From Rikenellaceae bacterium (GTDB lineage Bacteria; Bacteroidota; Bacteroidia; Bacteroidales; Rikenellaceae): 64,000 bases of DNA. Where the stretch lies: NCBI GenBank assembly GCA_015059905.1, contig SUZN01000001.1:1-64000 (forward strand), in the 5' to 3' direction. Below are positions 44,525 to 52,301 of this stretch, in pieces (the stretch's first letter is position 1; every line of letters starts with the position of its first letter). The position numbers and the translations under genes are program-made. The notes under the pieces were generated by a model, which was not told the origin of the DNA, searched no databases, and saw only the letters and a list, made by a program, of their open reading frames with translations.

Positions 44525-46894
44525 TTACATTCTGTTCTCATCATTCGCCTTCTCCACCTGCTTGGTGTTGAATGCCTTGCCACTCTTGAATGACCATGTT
44601 ACGCCAAGACGAAGTCTGAAACGGTTTCCATAGCCGTCGGTGATGATGTTACGGGTGAAATCATCCTGCACAAAGTCCAAATCCTGCTTTGGAGCGATGA
44701 CATTGACAGCCTCGCAAATAAATGTCCAGTTATCCTTCACTCGCTTTTTGAGCGACACACTCATGTTGTGTCCTGGCTGGATGATGGCGTTGCTCACCTT
44801 AACACGTGTCATACCCCAATAGTTTACATCAATATAGAACTTTTTGGGTAGCTTGAAGGTCATATTTGAACTAACCTGCGCGTACTCATTTGTCTCAATC
44901 GGTGCGCCCAGCGTGAGTTGCTGCTCGGCAATAACACCCGTCAGATTGATGTTCCAGTCCCACCACTTTGTTACGTTAAATGGCAGATAGAGGCTTGCCG
45001 AATAGTTGTTCAGCTTGGGCAGGTTGGCATAGGTGAGATTTAGCATACGGGGGTCATTCTCATCTGCCACAACCATCTGCTGAATAGCATCGGTCTGGAT
45101 AGCTGCCGAGAGCGTGATACTATATTTGTGAGCCACAACACCCGTAAGCGAGAACTTATTATAGTACGATGGATCAAGCAGCGGGTTGCCTGTTTGGTAG
45201 GTGTAATCCGAAATCTGCGTGCGAGTGTTCGTTAAGTTCCAGAAGTTTGGGCGGGATATTGAACGTGAATATTGCGCCACCAACGAGTGCTTGCCTTGTT
45301 TATCTAAAGCGTACGAAAGATTTGCATTGGGGAAGAGAGAGAAATACTCCTGACTCACATCACTACCCTTGCCAAGCGCCTTGGTGTACTCGCCACGCAG
45401 ACCCACAACTGTGCTCCAGCGACCCTTGTTGAACGATGCAATGGCGTATGCCGCCGAGATATTCTCGGTGTAACTGATGTCGTGGTCACTCACAATCGAA
45501 GGTCGCCACTCCGCATCCTTCAGGTAGCGATATTGAGCTGACGAATTAACCTCGTTGTAGGTGTATTTTGCGCCATACTTCAGCCTCCACTCCTTTGTAA
45601 AGACCCTCTCACGGGCAAGCGAAGCTGTTGCTACACGAAACATACTTTTTGTGCGGTCGGTATAGAGCGAGTCAATGCCTGCACCTGCTACGTTCACGCT
45701 CGTTGTGTTGTCGTGCGTATCCAGTCCATCACGGCTGGTATAGTCGGCAAGTACCTTGAAGAGCGAGCCCAGCGAGTCGGTCTTGAAGATGTAGTTAAAT
45801 GTGGCGTAGTGAGTTGTGCGGTCGCTGTTGCCATCGTAGATACTTTTGCTCAGGCGTGTGCCTGTTGGCGACTCAAAGCGGGTCGTGGATACGATGTAAT
45901 CGCTACTTTTTACATCAAAGACGGTGTAATCAAATCCAATACTGTGTTTTGGGTTGGCTTGATATACCACCGAAAGGTTTGCCGCAGGCTCGCTGCTTTT
46001 CATCTCATCGTCGGTCGAAGAGGTCATCTTGGATGATGAGGAGAGGTAATCAGTCTGCTCGTTGGCAAGGAATTGGTGCTTGCTTCGGTAATAGCTTAAT
46101 GAGCCACCCAGCGTGAATTTGCCGACATTGGCATTTATGTTTGCATAGGGGTAGGGGTCGTGACCATATTTGCCCAGACCGCTGTAAATACCCACCGTTC
46201 CCATAACTCCGTTGTCGAGTCGGCGGCGCAAGGTAATCTTGATAGCGCCACCCGCAGAGTCGGCATCGTGCTCGGCACCTGTCTGTGGTACAATCTCAAT
46301 CTTGGCGATGTCCTCCGCCTTGAGTGAACGGATGTAGTTCAGAAGGTCAGTCCCCGAGAGCTTCATCTCGCGCTCATTTACATAGAGCTTCGTGCCGCTT
46401 GCGCCATTCACCGAGATGTTGTCGTCCTGAATCCACACGCCTGGCGACTGACGCAACAGCTCCTCGCCATCCTTACCAATAGCAGAGTCGGAATTAGCTA
46501 CGTCCACAACAAAGCGGTCAGCCTCGCGGCGTATCATCTGTGCCGAGACAACCACCTCGCCAATCTCGGTTGTCTGCTCCTGCATCGTGAGTGTGCCGAG
46601 GTCGGTCACGCCCGAAACCTTGATTGTGCGGTCGATACTCTTGTAGCCGACAAATTCCACCACAAGGCGATATTCGCCTGCCGAGAGTGAAAGCGAGAAA
46701 GCGCCGTTTTCGTCGGTTGTTGTACCTGCCGCCTGCCGCTCGGCAGCCATAACTACAACGGTAGCGTAGCCGATAGGCTCATTCTTTGAATTTGCAACTC
46801 GCCCCTTGAGCGAGTCATTCTGCCTGCCCCACGCTGTGGCTGCGGAAGCCACAACGATGAAGGCGAGCAACATTAGTCGATAAAGATTTTTCAT
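44525..46894 (-). CDS. Outer-membrane beta-barrel receptor with carboxypeptidase-like domain
   Basis: A 789-residue protein with a signal peptide (about 1-23, ending ATAWG), a CarboxypepD_reg-like domain (about 26-110; GRVANSKNEPIGYATVVVMA), a plug-like domain (about 120-230; GEELLRQSPGVWIQDDNISVNG, SAGGAIKITLRR) and a large barrel ending LRLGVTWSFKSGKAFN. This is the OMP_b-brl type relative of TonB-dependent receptors. No SusD partner follows, so it is not a classic polysaccharide utilisation pair. Its promoter is the TTTG/TACCTTTG at 47014-47044, and the leader is about 110 bases. Confidence 0.88.
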   Translation of the reverse strand: MKNLYRLMLLAFIVVASAATAWGRQNDSLKGRVANSKNEPIGYATVVVMAAERQAAGTTTDENGAFSLSLSAGEYRLVVEFVGYKSIDRTIKVSGVTDLGTLTMQEQTTEIGEVVVSAQMIRREADRFVVDVANSDSAIGKDGEELLRQSPGVWIQDDNISVNGASGTKLYVNEREMKLSGTDLLNYIRSLKAEDIAKIEIVPQTGAEHDADSAGGAIKITLRRRLDNGVMGTVGIYSGLGKYGHDPYPYANINANVGKFTLGGSLSYYRSKHQFLANEQTDYLSSSSKMTSSTDDEMKSSEPAANLSVVYQANPKHSIGFDYTVFDVKSSDYIVSTTRFESPTGTRLSKSIYDGNSDRTTHYATFNYIFKTDSLGSLFKVLADYTSRDGLDTHDNTTSVNVAGAGIDSLYTDRTKSMFRVATASLARERVFTKEWRLKYGAKYTYNEVNSSAQYRYLKDAEWRPSIVSDHDISYTENISAAYAIASFNKGRWSTVVGLRGEYTKALGKGSDVSQEYFSLFPNANLSYALDKQGKHSLVAQYSRSISRPNFWNLTNTRTQISDYTYQTGNPLLDPSYYNKFSLTGVVAHKYSITLSAAIQTDAIQQMVVADENDPRMLNLTYANLPKLNNYSASLYLPFNVTKWWDWNINLTGVIAEQQLTLGAPIETNEYAQVSSNMTFKLPKKFYIDVNYWGMTRVKVSNAIIQPGHNMSVSLKKRVKDNWTFICEAVNVIAPKQDLDFVQDDFTRNIITDGYGNRFRLRLGVTWSFKSGKAFNTKQVEKANDENRM

Positions 46895-47013
46895 AATAGT
46901 TAATTGTTTGTAATAGTTATATGTTTAATAGTTGAGTCGAGTGAGAGTGAGATTGTTTTTCGGCAATCCTGATATTTATCGTTTTTTTTTATTTATTTTA
47001 TGTTATTCGATAA

Positions 47014-47044
47014 CAAAGGTAAATATAAATTTTTATTTTGCAAA
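47014..47044 (-). promoter_or_regulatory. Promoter of the barrel gene
   Basis: On the minus strand TTTG (47041-47044), a 19-base spacer and TACCTTTG (47014-47021). Confidence 0.7.
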
Positions 47045-47231
47045 TTTTTCCAATGTTTTTGTGCGACATTATATTAGTCGCAGTATTGGGTAGAATTACT
47101 ACAAAATGTGATAATAATATTTCAAAGAGCGATTATTTTGTGTTTGCTGATGCAAATATAGTGATTTCTTACTACTTTGCAATACATAGTAGCAAGAAAA
47201 TTATAAAAAAATTTAACACCTATATATTATA

Positions 47232-47263
47232 GTTGTAATTTTTCTCATTATTTTATAATTTTG
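47232..47263 (+). promoter_or_regulatory. Promoter of the GH51 gene
   Basis: GTTG (47232-47235), a 20-base spacer and TAATTTTG (47256-47263), 25 bases before the ATG. Confidence 0.55.
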
Positions 47264-47288
47264 TCTTATAAACTAATAACTATACAAG

Positions 47289-48884
47289 ATGAAAAGACTT
47301 TTCTTTATTGCAGTACTTCTCTTTTATTCAATAACAACCAATTCGCTATATGCACAAGGCAGCAGGGTGGTAGAGAGCAAGACAACCCAGCTAACCGTAA
47401 CCATCCCTTCGGAGGAGATAACCATCGACCCTATGATATATGGGCAGATGCTGGAGGATTGCAACGACAAGGTAATCTATGGCGGAATTGTCAGCAACGA
47501 AGGCGAGGAGAATAAAGCAGTGACCGAATTGTTGCGCCCTCTCAACATCCCTGTTATGCGCTGGCCAGCAGGTACGGCGATATACAATTATGAGTGGCGC
47601 AAGGGTATTGGCAAGACTCGCAAGGCAGAAAAGGAGCGCATATGGGGTGGTATGGAGTACTACACCTTCGGTACGGATGAGTTTATTGCGTGGTGCAATC
47701 AGCTGGATATTGCGCCATACATCAACATCCCGATGGGAAACAACAATACCTACGAACATTCGCTGGGCAGTGCTCTTGACTGGATTGAGTATGTGAATGG
47801 AGCAACAAACACTACCTATGGCGCGTTGCGAGCAAGAAATGGTCACGCCGAGCCTTACGGCGTAAAACTTTGGTGTATTGGTAACGAGAACTATCTCGGC
47901 AACCGCTTTCACAAGGGCGAGTCGGCAGAGACCTACGCCACCAACCTGGCTCATTGGGCGAAGGTAATCAAGAGTATATATCCTGACCTTAATCTTTTGG
48001 GCGTTGGACGTACTCCCGATTGGACAAAAGTGGTGCTCGATAAGTGTAACGAGTGGATAGACTATCTTACACTTCACTTTTACGTTTCAGCTCACATTGA
48101 TAATACTACATTGCTCGACCCTCACAAGAGTCTCTTTACGGCGGCACTTGTCGAGGCAAACCTCAAAGAGAATATCGAGGTGTTGAAGGCTGCAAATGCA
48201 AAATATGGCAGAGAGGAAAATCCCATCCGTTTTAGCATTGACGAGTGGAACAACCGCCACTCGGTGAAGGGCGGAGAAAAGTTCTATTTCACACGTCAGG
48301 ATGACCGTCGCCAATATGATGTTATTACTACGGCTACAATGCTAAATGTCTTTTTGCGTAATTCGCCATATGTTGCGATGGCAAACTATATCTTCCCCGT
48401 AAATGGTCACGGACTTGTAAAGACCGTTGGTGAGAATGATGCTTACCGTAGCGTAATATATTATGTCTTTGAACTCTATCGTAAACACCTTGTGGGTAAG
48501 CTTTTGAATGTTGATGTCGCGGGCGCGGGTGTTGCAAATGTGCGTTTGGGAGATTATGCGCGTTTGGATGGCGATGTAACAGCTTCCACAAGATCCATAG
48601 AGCAAGACCTGTGTTTTGTTGATGCCGCAGCGACAATGAACGATAGTGGTGAGATATGTATTGCACTCACTAATCGCTCGCACGATAAGGTGCAGAAGAT
48701 AAAGCTTGATATTCCCGAGGGCTACTCTGTTGCCGAGGTGTGGAGTCTTGAGTCAGACGATATAGCGGCTGCCAATACCCCTGAAAATCGCGATGTGGTG
48801 CAGCCTGAACTTCTTAAAGAGAAGAAATCGACACTCTCGCTAAAACCTTGCGGTTTGAAAATAGTTGTCTGCCGCGCAAAATAA
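47289..48884 (+). CDS. Secreted GH51-type alpha-L-arabinofuranosidase
   Basis: A 531-residue exported glycosidase (signal 1-22). The (beta/alpha)8 barrel carries both GH51 signatures: the N-terminal PMIYGQMLEDC and VMRWPAGTAIYNYEW, the acid/base Glu E200 in CIGNENYLG, and the nucleophile E319 in SIDEWN. A C-terminal beta sandwich follows (about 430-531). It removes terminal arabinofuranose from arabinan or arabinoxylan side chains. It is monocistronic and divergent from an outer-membrane barrel, with a terminator behind it. The neighbouring unknown propeller protein could act on the same polymer, but there is no proof. Confidence 0.93.
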   Translation: MKRLFFIAVLLFYSITTNSLYAQGSRVVESKTTQLTVTIPSEEITIDPMIYGQMLEDCNDKVIYGGIVSNEGEENKAVTELLRPLNIPVMRWPAGTAIYNYEWRKGIGKTRKAEKERIWGGMEYYTFGTDEFIAWCNQLDIAPYINIPMGNNNTYEHSLGSALDWIEYVNGATNTTYGALRARNGHAEPYGVKLWCIGNENYLGNRFHKGESAETYATNLAHWAKVIKSIYPDLNLLGVGRTPDWTKVVLDKCNEWIDYLTLHFYVSAHIDNTTLLDPHKSLFTAALVEANLKENIEVLKAANAKYGREENPIRFSIDEWNNRHSVKGGEKFYFTRQDDRRQYDVITTATMLNVFLRNSPYVAMANYIFPVNGHGLVKTVGENDAYRSVIYYVFELYRKHLVGKLLNVDVAGAGVANVRLGDYARLDGDVTASTRSIEQDLCFVDAAATMNDSGEICIALTNRSHDKVQKIKLDIPEGYSVAEVWSLESDDIAAANTPENRDVVQPELLKEKKSTLSLKPCGLKIVVCRAK

Positions 48885-48898
48885 GTTGGCATAAGAGA

Positions 48899-48940
48899 TT
48901 CGCCCCCAAAAGTGTAGTGAAATGCAACTTTGGGGGCGAA
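48899..48940. terminator. Bidirectional stem between convergent genes
   Basis: TTCGCCCCCAAAAGT pairs with ACTTTGGGGGCGAA around a short loop. A weak T-rich tail follows on the plus strand; the stem lies between the convergent GH51 and propeller genes. Confidence 0.65.
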
Positions 48941-48947
48941 TGTTATT

Positions 48948-50507
48948 TTATCGGGAGTTGTCCTGCTCCCTGCGCCACATCTTGTCGCCCAGGAAGAAAT
49001 ACAGCGTACCATAGGAGTAACGACCCGTAGGAGCACCTCGGTCGAAGGCTATCCAGAGGTAACGCTCATAATTTCCATACTTTACAGGGATGATTGTTGG
49101 CCAACCGCGTTGTCCTCCGCCGCTATATTTGTGGTTGAAAACACCCTGATATTTGAGCGTAGGGTAGTCATAGATATAATATGTCGTGCCTGTTCCTCCG
49201 CTTAAGACGTGTCGCTTGCCGCCGACGCTCACGATGCGGATACCTGTGTTGTTATTCTGCTCCGACTCTGCAATTTGCTTGTATGGACCATCCCAGTTTT
49301 TGCTCTCGCAAAGATATGTGACATAGGACTTGTCTCTTAAAGCACAATATGCCAGACGCCACTTGCCAGCCTTGCTGTCATAGAAGAAGTCGGGGTCCTC
49401 GGTGTTGTAACCCTTATTGTTTGTGTAGCTGTGAGGGAAAACCAACTCCTTACACTCCAGGTAGTGAATGCCGTGCAGCAGGTCGGCTGTGGTTGAGCTA
49501 TATACCAGCGTGTGGGTATCCTCGTGCGATGTTGTGATTACCATATATAGTCCGCTATCCTTATCATAGACAACCTTCGTTGCGTGGAAACCATACATCA
49601 AACCATCACCCTTGCCGAAGAACAATGCACCCTCCAGGCGTAGCTCATACGAAGCCAGGTCTATTGAATAAACACCCTGATATGAGTCGAAGATGCGCTC
49701 AAAACCTCTTGTTGTGAGGCAGAGGTATAATCTTCCATCCTTGATAAGCGGCGTGCCGTCGCTATATTGTATTATCTGCGAATCAGCCTGACCCGTACCG
49801 CAGGTGAGCATAGCCTCAGCCTTGTGAAGCGTGACGCTGCCGCCCTTTTGCAGAGAGGCGAACACACCGAAGGAGTGGGTGACACAACTCTCCACAGCTC
49901 GCATATCATTCTTCACGCTATAAAGCAGGTTTGTGCTACCATCATCGTGCAGTGTAAAGACGTGAAACCTCACGCCCGTATATTGAACGCGTAATTTTAT
50001 CATATCTGCCGCTTTTACCTCTTTCTCTGCCATCACGGTGGTGTTCCCATCTTCATACGCCAATGCCTGCACCCTGCCATCGTGATATACGATGCGAATC
50101 TGTTTGCCCTCGCCACTGTTGGGGTAAAAGTTAATACCCGCCTGCTCGCCTGCATCGATATCTGCAACCGATACCTCATAGGTGAAATAGGGGTGAAATG
50201 CGCCTACACGGATTGTTGAGGCTACGTCGCCCTCCGAGGCTGAAATATTCAGAGTACGTCCCTCCTGCTTCAGCGTTGCCGCCGACTTATCATTCTCCAC
50301 AATCAGATTGGCGGCACTCGCCAACTGGAGGTTTGTACCCTCCATATTTATCTGGCTGACAACCTTACGCAAATTGTAGAAATTACGGATAAAAGATTGT
50401 CTTACAAAGGTCATATCCGTAAGGCTTACCTCATCTTGAGGGGTCTGGGCGTAAACGCCAAAGCCACCTAACAGGGCAAAAAGCAGAGTTAAAATAGTAC
50501 GTTTCAT
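48948..50507 (-). CDS. Unknown secreted protein with C-terminal beta-propeller
   Basis: A 519-residue exported protein (start at MKRTILT, signal 1-21). The N-terminal half (about 25-230) looks like a concanavalin-type beta sandwich (IRVGAFHPYFTYEVSV, GVRFHVFTLHDDG). The C-terminal half (about 240-500) has blade-like repeats, such as YSDGTPLIKDGRLYLCLTT, YGFHATKVVYDKDSGLYMVIT, TEDPDFFYDSKAGKWRLAYC and GGQRGWPTIIPVKYGNYERYLWI, reminiscent of the five-bladed propeller of GH43/GH117-type enzymes. The acidic residues of GH43 cannot be assigned securely. No family name is claimed. It is convergent with the GH51 gene. Confidence 0.65.
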   Translation of the reverse strand: MKRTILTLLFALLGGFGVYAQTPQDEVSLTDMTFVRQSFIRNFYNLRKVVSQINMEGTNLQLASAANLIVENDKSAATLKQEGRTLNISASEGDVASTIRVGAFHPYFTYEVSVADIDAGEQAGINFYPNSGEGKQIRIVYHDGRVQALAYEDGNTTVMAEKEVKAADMIKLRVQYTGVRFHVFTLHDDGSTNLLYSVKNDMRAVESCVTHSFGVFASLQKGGSVTLHKAEAMLTCGTGQADSQIIQYSDGTPLIKDGRLYLCLTTRGFERIFDSYQGVYSIDLASYELRLEGALFFGKGDGLMYGFHATKVVYDKDSGLYMVITTSHEDTHTLVYSSTTADLLHGIHYLECKELVFPHSYTNNKGYNTEDPDFFYDSKAGKWRLAYCALRDKSYVTYLCESKNWDGPYKQIAESEQNNNTGIRIVSVGGKRHVLSGGTGTTYYIYDYPTLKYQGVFNHKYSGGGQRGWPTIIPVKYGNYERYLWIAFDRGAPTGRYSYGTLYFFLGDKMWRREQDNSR

Positions 50508-50671
50508 ATTAGTCGTATTTTTATCGCTAAAGAGTGTCACGGACGTATGTCCAAAACAAAATTAAGTAATTTTTCTTGATTTATCGTTGTCATTCATTAC
50601 TAAAAAAAATGTCGATGAAAATAAATTATCTAATTTTCGCCACGAACTCCGAGAGATTCATATTTTTTCAC

Positions 50672-50679
50672 TATCTTTA
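50672..50679 (+). promoter_or_regulatory. -7 box of the oxidoreductase gene
   Basis: TATCTTTA, one base off the consensus, 38 bases before the ATG at 50717. Confidence 0.4.
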
Positions 50680-50716
50680 AGGGTTGAATTATGACAATAA
50701 CCAAAACTACAATATT

Positions 50717-52165
50717 ATGAGCAGTAAGATTTCAAGAGGAGACTTTTTGAAGCGTTCAGGACTTGCAGCAGCAGGTATTATGATGGGTGGTGTGGCAAAC
50801 AGCTCAGAGCTTTTTGCAGCACAGCAGGATAAGAAGGAGCGTTTCGCTAAACTCGGCAAGGTTAATGTTGCCTGGATTGGTATGGCTAACCGAGGTCGTG
50901 ACGTGATGAAGGATTTCGAGCGCACAGGCTTGGCTAACATCGTCGCAATGTGCGATGTGGATTTGAAACAGCGTGGATGCCAGGAGGCTATCGCTGCGCA
51001 TCCCGAGGCAAAGGTATATACCGACTTTAGAAAGATGTTCGACGAGATGGGTAACAAGTTCGAGGCTGTTGTGGTTGAGACTCCCGATTTCTCGCACTTC
51101 CCTTGTGTGATGCTGGCGCTGAATCAGGGCAAGCACGTATGGGTGGAGAAGCCTATGGCTCGCACATTCTACGAGTGTCAGTTGATGATTGATGCGGCAC
51201 GCCGCAACCCACAGCTCGTGACACAAGGCGGTAACCAGGGTCACTCTGAGGCTAACTACTTCCAGTTTAAGGCGTGGAAGGAGGCTGGTATCATCAAGGA
51301 TGTTACAGCAGTTGATGCACATATGAATAACTCACGTCGCTGGCACGGCTACGACGTAAATATAGCTCGCTACCCACAGGAGGAGCAGATTCCAGAGGGT
51401 ATGGATTGGGATTTGTGGCACACAACACAGCAGCACCACGAGTTCAGCGGAAAGTATCACCCAGGCAACTGGCGTAGCTGGTACGACTTCGGTATGGGTG
51501 CACTCGGCGATTGGGGTGCTCACTTGATTGACACCATCCACGAGTTCCTCGACCTGGGTCTGCCTTACGAGATTGATCCTGTGAAGCTCGTGGGCTGGAA
51601 CACCTACTTCTTCCCAATGGCATCTACTCTGCGCTTTAAGTTCCCACGTCGAGGAGAGATGCCACCCGTGCAGATTACATGGTATGACGGTATTGGCAAC
51701 TACCCACAGCTCCCTGATGGCTATGGCGTATCGAAGATGGGTGATGACGTGCCAACAATTAACGGTCAGAAGGCTTCTTCTCACTCTGTGGCACTCAACC
51801 CAGGAACAATTATGTACTCAAAGGATTTGATTTTCAAGCGTGGCTCACACGGCGCTACAACCGAGATTATACCAAAGGCGAAGGCGGAGGCGATGAAGAG
51901 CAAGTTGCCAGAGGTGCCAAAGAGTCCTTCAAACCACTACGAGAACTTCCTCTTGGCTTGTATGGGCGAGGAGAAGGCTCGTTCGCCATTCGAGGTGTTT
52001 GGTCCTTTGTGCCAGACATTCTGTTTGGGCGTTATCGCGCAGCGTCTTAACCAGAAGATTGTATTCGACCGCGAGAAGAAGATTATCGTCGATAATCCAT
52101 TCGCCAATACATTGCTTGTTGGTAATCCACCACGCAAGGGCTGGGAGGAGTTTTATAAGATGTAA
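50717..52165 (+). CDS. Exported Gfo/Idh/MocA family oxidoreductase
   Basis: A 482-residue NAD(P)-dependent sugar or polyol dehydrogenase-like protein. The leader SRGDFLKRSGLAAAG (about 5-30, ending ELFAA) looks like a twin-arginine signal, but the second Arg is Gly. The Rossmann domain follows (VNVAWIGMANRGRDVMKDF, CDVD, EKPMARTFYECQLM) with the characteristic EKP. The C-terminal substrate domain contains WHTTQQHHEFSGKYHPGNWRSWYDFGMGALGDWGAHLID. Close relatives in Bacteroidales are secreted and act on sugars or inositols; exact substrates are unknown. The start at 50717 is chosen at the ATG before SSKISRGDF. Confidence 0.9.
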   Translation: MSSKISRGDFLKRSGLAAAGIMMGGVANSSELFAAQQDKKERFAKLGKVNVAWIGMANRGRDVMKDFERTGLANIVAMCDVDLKQRGCQEAIAAHPEAKVYTDFRKMFDEMGNKFEAVVVETPDFSHFPCVMLALNQGKHVWVEKPMARTFYECQLMIDAARRNPQLVTQGGNQGHSEANYFQFKAWKEAGIIKDVTAVDAHMNNSRRWHGYDVNIARYPQEEQIPEGMDWDLWHTTQQHHEFSGKYHPGNWRSWYDFGMGALGDWGAHLIDTIHEFLDLGLPYEIDPVKLVGWNTYFFPMASTLRFKFPRRGEMPPVQITWYDGIGNYPQLPDGYGVSKMGDDVPTINGQKASSHSVALNPGTIMYSKDLIFKRGSHGATTEIIPKAKAEAMKSKLPEVPKSPSNHYENFLLACMGEEKARSPFEVFGPLCQTFCLGVIAQRLNQKIVFDREKKIIVDNPFANTLLVGNPPRKGWEEFYKM

Positions 52166-52192
52166 CCTTTTATACAACTTCTAATGAAGGTG

Positions 52193-52232
52193 GAGTTGTC
52201 CAACGAAACAAAGTTGGGCAACTCTTTTTTTT
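52193..52232 (+). terminator. Terminator of the oxidoreductase gene
   Basis: GAGTTGTCCAAC pairs with GTTGGGCAACTC around GAAACAAA, followed by TTTTTTTT. Confidence 0.92.
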
Positions 52233-52244
52233 GTGGTAATGCAG

Positions 52245-52280
52245 TAAAAAACAAATGTCCAACCTGGAGGGCTGGACACT
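52245..52280 (-). terminator. Terminator of the large barrel gene
   Basis: TGTCCAACC (52256-52264) pairs with GGCTGGACA (52270-52278), one wobble included. On the minus strand it is followed by TTTGTTTTTT. It is about 24 bases after the stop at 52302 and only 13 bases from the oxidoreductase terminator. Confidence 0.8.
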
Positions 52281-52301
52281 TGTTGTGTTTTTGGTATTTG
52301 T

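Larger units (their letters stand above)
46895..47288. other. Divergent promoter region, very A/T-rich
   Basis: A 394-base spacer between the barrel gene and the GH51 gene, about 75-80 percent A/T in its central part. It contains one good promoter on each strand. A 64-codon open frame at 47038-47232 has A/T-driven composition and no credible start region and is rejected as a gene. Confidence 0.6.

Noticed and set aside
47038..47232. 64-codon open frame in the A/T-rich spacer
   Set aside because: Composition is that of the A/T-rich DNA, and it overlaps the promoter of the opposite-strand gene.
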